This document shows, piece by piece, positions 26,428 through 36,142 of a stretch of DNA of 64,000 bases. Made by a program: the position numbers and the translations under genes. Within the stretch, counting starts at the first letter, position 1; every line of letters begins with the position of its first letter. Origin of the DNA: Falsiruegeria mediterranea M17 (lineage in GTDB: Bacteria; Pseudomonadota; Alphaproteobacteria; Rhodobacterales; Rhodobacteraceae); the NCBI RefSeq assembly GCF_900302455.1, contig NZ_ONZG01000013.1, forward strand, positions 1 through 64,000. Direction: 5' to 3'. Below the pieces are notes generated by a model, which was not told where the DNA came from, did not search any database, and worked only from the letters and a program-made list of their open reading frames with translations.

Positions 26428-27543
26428 TCACTCGGATGGCGCTTCCGGGTTCGGGAGCGCCGTCTGAAACTCAATTCGCAGAATTGAAAACTCGGCCGGG
26501 CGTAAGGTGCTGACCCCCACCTCGCACACCAATCTACCCTGGTCCAAGTCGGACTGCGTCATCGTTTCGGGCCCGCAGCGGACAAAGTATGACTGTTCCA
26601 CTGTCTCTCCGACAAGCGCTCCGCTGCGCCAGATCGCGGTCAGGAAAGCAGACACTTGCGCGCGAACGCGGGTCCAGGTGGGCGGCTCGTTCGGTTCGAA
26701 GGCGACCCATTCAATGCCGCGCAAGAGCGACTGTTCCACCATGCTCATCAGACGGCGTTCGGACACATAGCGCATTTCGTGTCCGTTTGGCGCACGGGTG
26801 CGCGCACCCCAAATGCGAATGCCCCGGCCCTTGATCTGGCGCAGGGCATTGACGTTGGCCGCATTCAACCCTTCTTGGTCGGCATCAGTCAGATCCTGGG
26901 TCAGAACATGGGCATCAATCACCCGCTCGTTGGCAGGGGCTTTCCACACGCCGCGGTCGTGAGCGACGCGCGCAAAGACCCCGCATACATGCCCCGACGG
27001 CGGCGTCGGCTCTGTCGGGGCGTCTTTGTTTCCGGCCAGGAACCAGGGCAGATACATGGCGGCCTTCCCGGTACGCGCCAATGGGATGCCGGCAAAATCC
27101 GAGGCATTCGACACCTGAGCCGGTCCATCCAGAACAGCGAAACGATTTTCATGCGTTTCGCAATGATCGATCAGGGCGGCATGGCTTTGCGCATCCACGA
27201 AACCCGGCGCGGCAACCAGATGGATGTCCAAGTTTCGGTCCAGCAATTCCAAAGGCTCGGTTTCAATCTTGGTGTCATTGGCCGGCACACCCAGCACATA
27301 AAGATCACGACCACCGTTTTGGACAAACCCGTGAACCGCCCGCTTCAGAACACAATCCGGCCAGTCTGAATATTGCAGATCCGAGCTGCCGTTCGAAAGT
27401 ACAGGCAACAGGGTCTCGCTCGGCAGATCAGACACCGGCAGATGACCGATCAAAACAGTCACAGACGTCCCACACATCACGATGGACGGTGCGTCGCCTT
27501 GCAATTCTTCGACGTAAACACCTGGACCTGAAAATTCTGGCAT
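26428..27543 (-). CDS. Solitary phage-tail-sheath family protein
   Basis: This 371-residue protein matches contractile tail sheaths. The N-terminal GPGVYVEELQGDAPSI and SVTVLIGHL strands are followed by KRAVHGFVQNGGRDLYVLGV. The C-terminal domain reads GIRIWGARTRA, YVSERRLMSMVEQSLLRGI, WVAFEPNEPPTWTRV, SGALVGETVEQSYFVRC and RPAEFSILRIEF, in the usual order. It is shorter than most sheaths (roughly 390-500 residues), chiefly in the middle. No tube, baseplate, spike or AAA gene is within the window. The start at 27543 (ATG) is chosen over a TTG just upstream; the ribosome site is weak. It could be a relic or a domesticated protein. Confidence 0.85.
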   Translation of the reverse strand: MPEFSGPGVYVEELQGDAPSIVMCGTSVTVLIGHLPVSDLPSETLLPVLSNGSSDLQYSDWPDCVLKRAVHGFVQNGGRDLYVLGVPANDTKIETEPLELLDRNLDIHLVAAPGFVDAQSHAALIDHCETHENRFAVLDGPAQVSNASDFAGIPLARTGKAAMYLPWFLAGNKDAPTEPTPPSGHVCGVFARVAHDRGVWKAPANERVIDAHVLTQDLTDADQEGLNAANVNALRQIKGRGIRIWGARTRAPNGHEMRYVSERRLMSMVEQSLLRGIEWVAFEPNEPPTWTRVRAQVSAFLTAIWRSGALVGETVEQSYFVRCGPETMTQSDLDQGRLVCEVGVSTLRPAEFSILRIEFQTALPNPEAPSE

Positions 27544-27585
27544 CAAACAAACTCAAAACAACGGAAATTTTGAATGCATCCTAAG

Positions 27586-27612
27586 CGGGAATGCCCAAAT
27601 CAGGCAATCCCG
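27586..27612 (-). terminator. Hairpin between dctM and the sheath gene
   Basis: Arms CGGGAATGCC and GGCAATCCCG (one mismatch) with a 7-base loop lie 11 bases past the dctM stop. No U-run follows on the minus strand, so termination strength is uncertain. It separates the sheath gene from the TRAP operon. Confidence 0.45.
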
Positions 27613-27623
27613 TTATTTCGCCT

Positions 27624-29027
27624 CTATTGCGCCAAAGACGGCAAATATAGGACAATTGCCGGAAACGCGACCAGCAGTGCAATCGTGATGGCATCCGCCA
27701 CAAAGAACGGCATCACGCCACGGAACACATCCTGCACGCTCAGATCCGGACGCACGCCTGCCACCACAAAGCAGTTAAGGCCGATGGGCGGTGTGATCAG
27801 ACAGAATTCGGCCATCTTGACCACCAGGATCCCGAACCAGATCGCACACATGGGACCGCTCATCCCAAACGCACTGTCGGCAGCAGCAACACTTTCGCCA
27901 CCGTTCAACGCCATGACCGCCGGATAGACAACGGGCAGCGTCAACAACAGCATACCAATGGCATCCATGAACATCCCGAGCACCGCATAGGCCAGCAGGA
28001 TGCAGACAAGGATCAGCATGGGTGACATTTCCAGCGCGGTGATCCAATCGGAAAATGCGCCGGGCAAATCTGCAAAGCCGAGGAACCGCACGTAAATCAG
28101 GACGCCCCAGATGATGGTGAAGATCATCACAGTCAGCTTGGCAGTTTCCAAAAGCGCCGATTTGAACTCGGCCCATTTCATGCCCCGCAGCACAGCCATG
28201 CAGAACACGACAAACGCGCCCAAAGCCCCGCCCTCGGTGGGCGTCCCCCAGGCGTCGCCGCCAAAGGGGTTGTAGACAAAGCAGATGATGATCACGACGA
28301 CAAAGACGATTGGCAATGCGCCCGGCAGCGAAGCAAAGCGTTCGCGCCAGGTAAAACCGGTCACAGGCGGACCCACGTTTTTGAAGATCACGGCGATACC
28401 CACGATCAAAAGACCGTAAATAATTGCCGAGAAAGCGCCGGGGATGAAGCCTGCGAGCAGCAGTTTGCCCACGTCTTGTTCTACGATGATGGCATAAATC
28501 ACCAGGATGGCCGATGGCGGGATCAGCGAGGCCAGCGTGCCCCCTGCCGCCACAACACCCGCGGCAAAGCGTTTGTTGTAGCCAATCGCCAACATCTCAG
28601 GGATGGCAATGCGGGCAAAGACGGCAGATGTCGCCACAGAGGCCCCTGACACGGCTGCGAACCCTGCAGTGGCAAAAACCGTCGATACGGCCAACCCACC
28701 GGGCAACCAGGCAATCCAGCGTTTGGCAGCCTCGAACAGCGCCTTTGTCAGGCCCGCGTAGTAGGCGAGATAACCGATCAAGATGAAGGTGGGGATCAGG
28801 CTGAGCGCCTGGCTCGACACCTTGGAATGGGGCACCTGCCCCGCGATTTTGACCGAGACGGTCAGCGCCTTGCCAAACTTGTCCGGCTCATAGCCGAATT
28901 TGGCCCAGAATATCCAGATCAGGCCAACCAGCCCCGCCATACCCGCGGCAAAGGCCACGCGCATACCCAGAACAACCATCAGCAGCAGGCCGCCGGTGAC
29001 CCAAAGGCCGATATCAATGCTATCCAT
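27624..29027 (-). CDS. dctM: TRAP transporter large permease (DctM)
   Basis: This 467-residue inner-membrane protein has about 12-13 hydrophobic segments. Family motifs include ATSAVFARIAIPEMLAIGYNKRFAAGVVAAGGTLASLIPPSAILVIYA-type sequence near residues 125-170 (elevator core) and GLNCFVVAG with DVFRGVMPF near the C-terminus. The start at 29027 overlaps the dctQ stop by 8 bases. It exchanges substrate for sodium ions together with DctQ and the binding protein. The substrate is an organic acid or similar solute, not deducible here. Confidence 0.93.
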   Translation of the reverse strand: MDSIDIGLWVTGGLLLMVVLGMRVAFAAGMAGLVGLIWIFWAKFGYEPDKFGKALTVSVKIAGQVPHSKVSSQALSLIPTFILIGYLAYYAGLTKALFEAAKRWIAWLPGGLAVSTVFATAGFAAVSGASVATSAVFARIAIPEMLAIGYNKRFAAGVVAAGGTLASLIPPSAILVIYAIIVEQDVGKLLLAGFIPGAFSAIIYGLLIVGIAVIFKNVGPPVTGFTWRERFASLPGALPIVFVVVIIICFVYNPFGGDAWGTPTEGGALGAFVVFCMAVLRGMKWAEFKSALLETAKLTVMIFTIIWGVLIYVRFLGFADLPGAFSDWITALEMSPMLILVCILLAYAVLGMFMDAIGMLLLTLPVVYPAVMALNGGESVAAADSAFGMSGPMCAIWFGILVVKMAEFCLITPPIGLNCFVVAGVRPDLSVQDVFRGVMPFFVADAITIALLVAFPAIVLYLPSLAQ

Positions 29028-29655
29028 TGTCGTGCCCCTCAAGCTGCTCGGCCTCGGCGGCAGCTTGGGCCGCCGTATCCTGGATCAAGGGCACTGCGAC
29101 GGGGCTTTCCAGCCCCAAGACCAACGCGCGGCCATAACCCCAGATCTGCAACATCAACCGCAAACACAGCACCGCGAACGCCACCGGGGCCAATAATTTG
29201 GCGGGCCAGATCGGGATGCCGATGTCGATAGAGCTGTCGCGACTCCACAGTGGTGCATTGAAATCGAAGGCGCGCAGGAAATGCTCCCAGCTGCCCCAGA
29301 CCAGTGCCATCATCAACAGCAGGATCAGCGTCACGGACAAAAGCTCAAAGAACCACAGCGCGCGCCCGGACAGCTTGCTGACCACCAGATCCATACGGAT
29401 GTGGCCGCCATCGCGCTGTACGTAAGCGATGCCCATAAAGGCAATCAGCGGCATCGCCTGTTCGATCCAATCCACATAGCCGGGCAGCGGTGCATTGAAT
29501 GCGTTGCGCCCCCCGACCGACACCACTGCCAGCACCATCAAGCTGAAAACAGCCAACCCGCTGAGCAATGCCAGAAACCGCTCGATCGTCAAAAGCGACC
29601 GATCCAACCTGCTGAGCAGGCTGAGATCCTCTAATACCGAGGCTTGTCCTGCCAT
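29020..29655 (-). CDS. dctQ: TRAP transporter small permease (DctQ)
   Basis: This 211-residue protein has four membrane helices (near residues 30-50, 68-85, 106-125 and 150-175) and the conserved GIAYVQRDGGHIRMDL segment after the second. At 211 residues it is slightly long because of a loop after helix 3 (WSRDSSIDIGIPIWPAK) and a 30-residue acidic tail. It stabilises DctM. The dctM start lies within its last codons. Confidence 0.9.
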   Translation of the reverse strand: MAGQASVLEDLSLLSRLDRSLLTIERFLALLSGLAVFSLMVLAVVSVGGRNAFNAPLPGYVDWIEQAMPLIAFMGIAYVQRDGGHIRMDLVVSKLSGRALWFFELLSVTLILLLMMALVWGSWEHFLRAFDFNAPLWSRDSSIDIGIPIWPAKLLAPVAFAVLCLRLMLQIWGYGRALVLGLESPVAVPLIQDTAAQAAAEAEQLEGHDNG

Positions 29656-29692
29656 GGCAGAACTCCTTTTTGTCGGTGGGGAGTATTTCAGG

Positions 29693-29722
29693 AAAAAGGC
29701 CGGGCGTATCTGCCGCCCGGCC
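29693..29722 (-). terminator. Terminator-like hairpin between dctP and dctQ
   Basis: On the minus strand, GGCCGGGCG, a 7-base loop and CGCCCGGCC are followed by TTTTT, starting 8 bases after the dctP stop. This is a good intrinsic terminator or attenuator that should leave dctP mRNA in excess over dctQM. Confidence 0.75.
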
Positions 29723-29730
29723 CGAGTACT

Positions 29731-30747
29731 TTAGTTGCCGCCGCGCTGCGCTTTCAGCGTGCTCATGACCAGATCATAGAGATCCTGCGCAGGCAGGCCC
29801 TGGGCGGTCATGTCAGCAATCCACTTTTCGCGGATCGGGTCAGCAGCCGCCTTGCGGAAAGCATCCAGCTCGCTTTCAGCCAGTTCGACCTTTGTCACGT
29901 TCTTTTCGGCCAGGACGCTGTCCCACTTTTCCAGCAGGGCGCCGTAGTTGGCCAGATAGTGACCGATGGCCTCGTCAATCGAGCTGTCGAGTGCTTCGCG
30001 GTGCTCGGGGCTCAGCGCCTCATAGGCGTCGATGTTCACCACCACCGGGCAGTTCACCGTGCCGGGGTTCAGGTTCGCGGTCCACCAATCAGCGCGGTTG
30101 ATCGTGCCAAACGCCAAATGCGCGTGCTGGGCAAAGGCCACGGTGTCGACAACACCCGATTCCATCGCGTTGTACGCTTCGGTCGCGGTCACCGAAGTCG
30201 GAACACCACCAACAGCCGAGAAGGCCTGACCGATGCCACCGGTTGCACGGACGCGCATGTCCTTGAACTCGGCCAGTTCATCACGCGGCTCGCCGGTGCC
30301 AACAAGGTTGTACTGCGGCATTGGCGAGGTCATGATGATGCGCGCATTCCATTGTGCCATCTCTTCCTGCACAGCAGGGTGATCATACACCGCATGGCTG
30401 ACGGCCACCTCTTCGTCCAGAGTGTTCACACCCAGGAAAGGCAGCTCCAGCACGGTGATCGCTCGGTTCTTGTCGCGATGGTAACCCGCGCAGAACTGTG
30501 CCATCTCGAAGGCACCGATGGAGATGCCGTCCAGGTTTTCCTTGTTCTTGGACAAGCCACCATAGCTGATGTTCAGCGTGAACCCGCCACCGGTCTTTTC
30601 GTCAACCAGTTCGGCTAGTTTCTCGACATGTTCGGTAAACGCGCGGCGTTTGCCCCACAGCGACACATTCCATTCGGTCGCCATGGCTTCGGACACAAAA
30701 GCAAAGCTGGCAGCAGCGGCCACTGCACCCGTCAACATCTTGTTCAT
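29731..30747 (-). CDS. dctP: TRAP transporter substrate-binding protein (DctP)
   Basis: This 338-residue protein has a signal peptide cleaved near MATEW. The DctP fold is shown by VEKLAELVDEKTGGGFTLNI, the arginine-bearing LAEFKDMRVRATGG (carboxylate anchor Arg) and VPTSVTATEAYNAMESGVVDTV. The anchor arginine indicates an acidic solute. First gene of the TRAP operon; a 480-base gap to acs holds its promoter. Confidence 0.92.
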   Translation of the reverse strand: MNKMLTGAVAAAASFAFVSEAMATEWNVSLWGKRRAFTEHVEKLAELVDEKTGGGFTLNISYGGLSKNKENLDGISIGAFEMAQFCAGYHRDKNRAITVLELPFLGVNTLDEEVAVSHAVYDHPAVQEEMAQWNARIIMTSPMPQYNLVGTGEPRDELAEFKDMRVRATGGIGQAFSAVGGVPTSVTATEAYNAMESGVVDTVAFAQHAHLAFGTINRADWWTANLNPGTVNCPVVVNIDAYEALSPEHREALDSSIDEAIGHYLANYGALLEKWDSVLAEKNVTKVELAESELDAFRKAAADPIREKWIADMTAQGLPAQDLYDLVMSTLKAQRGGN

Positions 30748-31227
30748 AAAAGTCTCTCCCTTTCATGCGCCCCCTCATCGGAGGGCGCTTGGGGGTAAAG
30801 CTAGCGCCAACACACAAGCCTGCCAAGTCCTGAACCATCCCCCGACCAATCCGAGTCGTCTGAGAGACGCACGCGCAGCATTTTTGCGCACAGCCAAGGC
30901 TGACCGAAACAATATGTCACACCGAAATTAGAGGCAAAGTGACCCAACGTCCGATGGCTTGCCCCAAGTGATACCCAATTTGGGTAAATGCCTGTTAACA
31001 TGGAAGCCGCTGAAAATTATCATCTTTCACAGGCAACGGATCATAAAATTTACAAAACCCACACACATTCAAGAAACGACTTTACAAGCTAATCGTTAGA
31101 TTACCGTAAGTTATTCCCTTATTTTCAGCTCTGACTATTATTTACGCAGGGATGGAACCAGATCGACAAAACCTGCACTTCGGGTGAAAACGGTCTCTGA
31201 ACAGTTAAGTCGAGGGAGGAGCCTCAT
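30748..31227. promoter_or_regulatory. 480-base divergent gap between dctP and acs, with a perfect palindrome
   Basis: No gene is visible. The half nearest acs is markedly AT-rich. At 30972-30986 there is a perfect 15-base palindrome, TACCCAATTTGGGTA, placed to act as an operator for dctP, acs or both. GCGCA/TGCGC arms around 30875-30895 could form a small hairpin. A GGGAGGAGCC ribosome site stands ahead of acs. The regulator is unknown. Confidence 0.45.
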
Positions 31228-33192
31228 ATGACAACCGCAGCCCAGACCGAAGCAACGGTCTTTCCCCCATCTGCAGAAACCGTTGCGCGGGCCCACGTGG
31301 ACGCCGCGAAATATGAAGAGATGTATGCAGCCTCGATCGCCGATCCCGAAGGGTTTTGGGCTGAGCAAGGCAAGCGCGTCGACTGGATCAAGCCGTTTTC
31401 GCAGGTCAAAGATGTCAACTACAACTTTGGCGAGGTCTCGATCAACTGGTTTGCGGATGGCGCGCTGAACGTTTCGGCCAACTGCATCGACCGTCATCTG
31501 GAGACCCGCGGCGAGCAGACCGCAATCATCTGGGAACCCGATGAGCCGACTGATCCCGCGAAGCACATCACTTATAGAGAGCTGCACCGCGACGTGTGCC
31601 GCATGGCCAATGTTCTTGAAGAACTGGGCGTGCGCAAAGGCGACCGGGTTGTCATCTACCTCCCGATGATCCCCGAAGCCGCCTATGCCATGCTGGCCTG
31701 TGCCCGTATCGGTGCGATCCACTCCATCGTTTTTGCCGGTTTCTCCCCCGACGCGCTGGCAGCCCGTGTGAACGGTTGTGACGCCAAGGTTGTCATCACC
31801 GCGGACGAGGCCCCGCGCGGTGGTCGCAAGACGCCGCTGAAATCAAACGCCGACGCGGCCCTGCTGCATTGCAAGGACAGCGTGAAATGCCTGGTGGTCA
31901 AGCGCACCGGTGGTCAAACCACCTGGATCGACGGCCGCGACTTTGACTACAACGAAATGGCTCTGGAAGCGTCCGACTACTGCGCCCCGGCCGAGATGAA
32001 CGCCGAAGACCCGCTGTTCATCCTCTACACCTCCGGCTCCACCGGTCAGCCCAAGGGCGTGGTGCACACAACCGGCGGCTATCTGGTCTATGCGGCGATG
32101 ACGCATGAGGTGACGTTCGACTATCATGACGGCGACATCTACTGGTGTACCGCTGACGTGGGCTGGGTCACCGGCCACAGCTATATCGTCTATGGCCCGC
32201 TGGCCAATGGCGCGACTACGCTGATGTTCGAAGGTGTACCGACATATCCCGACGCCAGCCGTTTCTGGCAGGTGTGTGAAAAGCACAAGGTGAACCAATT
32301 CTACACCGCCCCCACCGCTCTGCGCGCGTTGATGGGTCAGGGCAACGAATGGGTCGAAAAATGCGACCTGAGCGATTTGCGGACGCTCGGCACTGTGGGT
32401 GAGCCGATCAACCCCGAGGCCTGGAACTGGTACAACGAGGTTGTTGGCGGCGGTCGCTGCCCGATCGTTGACACTTGGTGGCAGACCGAAACTGGCGGTC
32501 ACTTGATGACCCCCCTGCCCGGCGCCCACGCGATGAAGCCCGGCTCGGCGATGAAGCCATTCTTTGGCATCGAGCCGGTTGTTCTGGACCCGCAGTCGGG
32601 TGTCGAGATCAGCGGCAACGACGTCGAGGGCGTGCTGTGCATCAAGGACAGCTGGCCCGGTCAGATGCGCACCGTCTGGGGCGATCACGAGCGCTTCCAG
32701 AAGACGTATTTTGCGGATTACAAAGGCTATTACTTCACCGGTGACGGCTGCAAGCGCGACGCCGATGGCGATTACTGGATCACCGGCCGCGTCGATGACG
32801 TGATCAACGTGTCCGGCCACCGCATGGGCACGGCCGAGGTCGAAAGCGCACTGGTGGCTCATGCCGCTGTGGCCGAGGCCGCCGTGGTCGGCTATCCGCA
32901 CGAGATCAAGGGTCAGGGCATCTATTGCTATGTCACCCTGATGAATGACCGCGAGCCGTCGGATGAGCTGCTGAAAGAGCTGCGGACCTGGGTCCGCACC
33001 GAGATTGGCCCGATTGCATCCCCTGACGTCATCCAGTGGGCCCCTGGCCTGCCGAAAACCCGCTCGGGCAAGATCATGCGCCGCATCCTGCGCAAGATCG
33101 CCGAAAACGATTTTGGCTCGCTTGGCGACACCTCGACCCTGGCCGATCCGTCGGTTGTGGACGATCTGATCGCCAATCGTGCAGGCGCGTGA
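31228..33192 (+). CDS. acs: Acetyl-CoA synthetase
   Basis: This 654-residue AMP-forming enzyme activates acetate to acetyl-CoA. The ATP motif is [20 protein letters not shown], followed by TWWQTETGG and [21 protein letters not shown]. The C-terminal catalytic lysine is K615 in [14 protein letters not shown], the residue that protein acetyltransferases modify to switch the enzyme off in other bacteria. Length matches the family. A short adenylate kinase gene follows 10 bases later and an acetate-type symporter further on, making an acetate-use locus. Confidence 0.96.
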   Translation: MTTAAQTEATVFPPSAETVARAHVDAAKYEEMYAASIADPEGFWAEQGKRVDWIKPFSQVKDVNYNFGEVSINWFADGALNVSANCIDRHLETRGEQTAIIWEPDEPTDPAKHITYRELHRDVCRMANVLEELGVRKGDRVVIYLPMIPEAAYAMLACARIGAIHSIVFAGFSPDALAARVNGCDAKVVITADEAPRGGRKTPLKSNADAALLHCKDSVKCLVVKRTGGQTTWIDGRDFDYNEMALEASDYCAPAEMNAEDPLFILYTSGSTGQPKGVVHTTGGYLVYAAMTHEVTFDYHDGDIYWCTADVGWVTGHSYIVYGPLANGATTLMFEGVPTYPDASRFWQVCEKHKVNQFYTAPTALRALMGQGNEWVEKCDLSDLRTLGTVGEPINPEAWNWYNEVVGGGRCPIVDTWWQTETGGHLMTPLPGAHAMKPGSAMKPFFGIEPVVLDPQSGVEISGNDVEGVLCIKDSWPGQMRTVWGDHERFQKTYFADYKGYYFTGDGCKRDADGDYWITGRVDDVINVSGHRMGTAEVESALVAHAAVAEAAVVGYPHEIKGQGIYCYVTLMNDREPSDELLKELRTWVRTEIGPIASPDVIQWAPGLPKTRSGKIMRRILRKIAENDFGSLGDTSTLADPSVVDDLIANRAGA

Positions 33193-33202
33193 GGGTAAGT
33201 TG

Positions 33203-33817
33203 ATGACAACCGATACCCTAGCGCGAACTGCCAATGTCATCCTTCTCGGCCCCCCCGGGGTCGGCAAGGGCACGCAGGCGCAGATCCTGGTGGAAAAGCT
33301 CGGTATGGTGCAGCTGAGCACCGGCGACATGCTGCGCGAGGCCAAGGATAGCGGCTCGGAAATGGGCAAGCGCGTGGCCGAGGTCATGGCGCGCGGTGAT
33401 CTGGTGACGGACGAGATCGTCATCGGGTTGATCGAAGAAAAGCTGACAGGATCGGACGCTACCGGTTTCATCTTTGACGGCTTCCCTCGCACGCTGGCCC
33501 AGGCCGACGCGCTAGAGGCGCTGCTGAAAAAGACAGGCCAAAACCTGGATGCCGTGATCGAGCTGCAGGTGAATGACGAAATCCTTGTCGACCGCATCGT
33601 CGGTCGCGCGGAACAGGCAAAGGCCGCTGGTCAACCCGTTCGCGCCGATGACAACGCCGAAAGCCTGAAAATCCGGCTGATGGAATACTACAAGAAGACC
33701 TCGCCACTGATCGGATACTACCACGCCAAGGGTGCGTTGCAGTCCGTGAACGGCATGGGCGACATCGACGAGATCGCCCAAGGTTTGAACGAGATTGTTG
33801 CGTCAGCGATGACGTAA
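33203..33817 (+). CDS. Short-type adenylate kinase
   Basis: This 204-residue nucleoside monophosphate kinase has the P-loop [12 protein letters not shown] (residues 16-27), the AMP-binding STGDMLREA and [16 protein letters not shown] short lid ([19 protein letters not shown]) replaces the long zinc or domain lid. The start at 33203 is taken as the first ATG after acs. Its position 10 bases after acs suggests it recycles AMP made by acetate activation (ATP + AMP to 2 ADP). The main housekeeping adk, usually beside ribosomal protein genes, is presumably elsewhere. Confidence 0.88.
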   Translation: MTTDTLARTANVILLGPPGVGKGTQAQILVEKLGMVQLSTGDMLREAKDSGSEMGKRVAEVMARGDLVTDEIVIGLIEEKLTGSDATGFIFDGFPRTLAQADALEALLKKTGQNLDAVIELQVNDEILVDRIVGRAEQAKAAGQPVRADDNAESLKIRLMEYYKKTSPLIGYYHAKGALQSVNGMGDIDEIAQGLNEIVASAMT

Positions 33818-33823
33818 CCGGAC

Positions 33824-33867
33824 CCCAAGGCCCCCCGCTCCCCCCTATCCCTTAAGGGGGCCTTGGG
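33824..33867 (+). terminator. Hairpin after the adenylate kinase gene
   Basis: Twelve-base arms CCCAAGGCCCCC and GGGGGCCTTGGG with a 20-base loop are followed by TTTCC. This is a plausible terminator or processing site between the acs-adk pair and the symporter genes, weakened by the large loop. Confidence 0.45.
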
Positions 33868-34014
33868 TTTCCAAAACCAGCAAGATCCGATGGACCCGCC
33901 CTGGCGGACCAGAGGAGGCATGCCCGCGTTTCAAATACGAGCGCGGGCAAACAGAGAAGGTTTGTCCGCTCCGCAATCGGGCAGATCAGGAGGAAACCAA
34001 GGAGGACCGCGCTC

Positions 34015-34296
34015 ATGGCGGATCAAACAACAACCTCCGCACAAACTGCTGAAAGCGACAAAGGCTATTGGCAGGCCAACGTGCGGATCATCCTCGTCAG
34101 CCTGGTAATCTGGGCTGTCGTATCGTTCGGGTTCGGCATCCTGCTGCGCCCCATGCTCTCAGGCATCAGCGTCGGTGGCACCGATCTTGGCTTCTGGTTC
34201 GCCCAGCAAGGCTCGATCCTGGTGTTCCTGGCCCTGATCTTTTTCTACGCCTGGCGCATGAACAAACTCGACAAAGAATTTGGCGTTGAGGAATAA
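34015..34296 (+). CDS. DUF4212 small subunit of a sodium:solute symporter
   Basis: This 93-residue membrane protein has two helices (residues about 22-45 and 57-78). It contains YWQANVRIILVSLVIWAVVS and LGFWFAQQGSILVFLALIFFYAW, the conserved face of DUF4212 proteins. These are always coded next to an SSS-family symporter. An AGGAGGACC site precedes the ATG, and the symporter starts 5 bases later. It is presumed to be the small partner of that transporter. Confidence 0.88.
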   Translation: MADQTTTSAQTAESDKGYWQANVRIILVSLVIWAVVSFGFGILLRPMLSGISVGGTDLGFWFAQQGSILVFLALIFFYAWRMNKLDKEFGVEE

Positions 34297-34301
34297 GGCA
34301 G

Positions 34302-36086
34302 ATGGATCAGTTTACCATTAACCTGCTGTTTGTGGGCGCCTCTTTCGCGCTTTACATCGGCATCGCGATCTGGGCCCGCGCCGGGTCCACATCAGAGTTC
34401 TACGCCGCCGGCCGCGGCGTTCACCCGGTCACCAACGGTATGGCGACTGCTGCTGACTGGATGTCGGCGGCCTCGTTCATCTCGATGGCGGGCCTGATTG
34501 CCTTTACCGGCTACGACAACTCCTCGTTCCTGATGGGTTGGACCGGTGGCTACGTGCTGCTGGCGCTGCTGCTTGCACCGTATCTGCGCAAGTTCGGCAA
34601 GTTCACCGTGTCGGAATTCATCGGCGACCGTTTCTACAGCCAGACCGCCCGCATCGTGGCCGTGATCTGTCTGATCGTTGCATCGACCACCTATGTTATC
34701 GGTCAGATGACCGGCGTGGGCGTGGCCTTTGGTCGTTTCCTTGAGGTTTCGAACACTGCTGGTCTGCTGATCGGCGCCTGTGTGGTCTTTGCCTACGCCG
34801 TGTTTGGCGGCATGAAGGGTGTGACCTACACCCAGGTTGCTCAGTACTGCGTTCTGATCACCGCCTACACCATCCCGGCGATCTTTATCTCGCTGCAGCT
34901 GACAGGCAACCCGATCCCGGCCCTGGGCCTGTTCGGTGATCACGCTGCTTCGGGTGAGCCGCTGCTGGCGAAACTGGACGCGGTGGTGACCGAGCTTGGG
35001 TTCAAAGAATACACTGCACACCACGCCGACACCTTCAACATGGTGCTCTTCACCTTGTCGCTGATGATCGGTACTGCGGGTCTGCCCCACGTGATCATGC
35101 GCTTCTTTACCGTGCCGCGTGTTGCTGACGCCCGTTGGTCGGCTGGCTGGACCCTGGTGTTCATCGCCCTGCTGTATCTGACCGCGCCTGCTGTGGGTGC
35201 CATGGCACGTCTGAACATCACCGACATGATGTGGCCGAATGGGACGAACGCCGAGGCTGTCACCGTCGAGCAGATCGAAAGTGATCCGCGCTATGACTGG
35301 ATGGCGACCTGGCAGAAAACCGGTCTGCTGGATTGGGAAGACAAGAACGGCGACGGCAAGATTCAGTACTACAACGACAAATCTGAATCGATGCAGGCCA
35401 AAGCCGCCGAAAACGGCTGGGAAGGCAACGAACTGACCAAGTTCAACCGTGACATCCTGGTTCTGGCCAACCCCGAGATTGCCAACCTGCCGGGTTGGGT
35501 GATCGGTCTGGTTGCTGCTGGTGGTCTTGCGGCTGCTCTCTCGACCGCTGCGGGCCTGTTGCTGGCCATCTCGTCGGCTGTGTCCCACGACCTGATCAAG
35601 GGTGCAATCAACCCGCAGATCAGCGAAAAGAACGAGCTGCTGTCGGCCCGTATCGCCATGGCCGTGGCCATTGCGGTGGCAACCTATCTGGGTCTGAACC
35701 CTCCGGGCTTTGCCGCGCAAACGGTTGCTCTGGCCTTTGGTCTGGCTGCTGCCTCGATCTTCCCGGCGTTGATGATGGGGATCTTCTCGACCCGCGTTAA
35801 CAACACCGGTGCCGTGGCTGGCATGCTGGCCGGTCTGATCGTCACACTGGTTTACATCTTCCTGCACAAGGGCTGGCTGTTCATCCCGGGCACCAACTCG
35901 TTCACCGACGCGGACCCGCTGTTGGGCACCGTCAAGTCGACCTCGTTCGGCGCTATCGGTGCAGCGGTCAACTTCGGGGTCGCCTATGTCGTCTCCGGCA
36001 TGACCAAAGAGACCCCGCAGGAGATCAAAGACCTGGTCGAAAGCGTCCGCATTCCCCGTGGCGCAGGCGCAGCTCAGGATCACTGA
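34302..36086 (+). CDS. Acetate-type sodium:solute symporter (VC2705/ActP-II family)
   Basis: This 594-residue SSS-family transporter has about 13 membrane segments, including DWMSAASFISMAGLIAFTGYD, VYVIG-like TTYVIGQMTGVGVAFGRFLEV and TAGLPHVIMRFFTVP. There is a soluble insertion near residues 315-385 (EQIESDPRYDWMATW to KFNRDIL), a mark of the VC2705 subfamily that needs a DUF4212 partner. With acs upstream, acetate or another short monocarboxylate is the likely cargo. A strong terminator follows. Confidence 0.9.
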   Translation: MDQFTINLLFVGASFALYIGIAIWARAGSTSEFYAAGRGVHPVTNGMATAADWMSAASFISMAGLIAFTGYDNSSFLMGWTGGYVLLALLLAPYLRKFGKFTVSEFIGDRFYSQTARIVAVICLIVASTTYVIGQMTGVGVAFGRFLEVSNTAGLLIGACVVFAYAVFGGMKGVTYTQVAQYCVLITAYTIPAIFISLQLTGNPIPALGLFGDHAASGEPLLAKLDAVVTELGFKEYTAHHADTFNMVLFTLSLMIGTAGLPHVIMRFFTVPRVADARWSAGWTLVFIALLYLTAPAVGAMARLNITDMMWPNGTNAEAVTVEQIESDPRYDWMATWQKTGLLDWEDKNGDGKIQYYNDKSESMQAKAAENGWEGNELTKFNRDILVLANPEIANLPGWVIGLVAAGGLAAALSTAAGLLLAISSAVSHDLIKGAINPQISEKNELLSARIAMAVAIAVATYLGLNPPGFAAQTVALAFGLAAASIFPALMMGIFSTRVNNTGAVAGMLAGLIVTLVYIFLHKGWLFIPGTNSFTDADPLLGTVKSTSFGAIGAAVNFGVAYVVSGMTKETPQEIKDLVESVRIPRGAGAAQDH

Positions 36087-36142
36087 TATGTGCCGCAGAC
36101 CCTGTTCCCTCCCGATTGGGGTCTGCTTCAACTGACCATGGT

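Noticed and set aside
31843-33597. Minus-strand open frame of 584 residues opposite acs and adk
   Set aside because: Antisense shadow of two strongly conserved enzymes.
34392-36131. Minus-strand open frame of 579 residues opposite the symporter
   Set aside because: Antisense shadow; rich in Gln, His and Gly, no recognisable motif.
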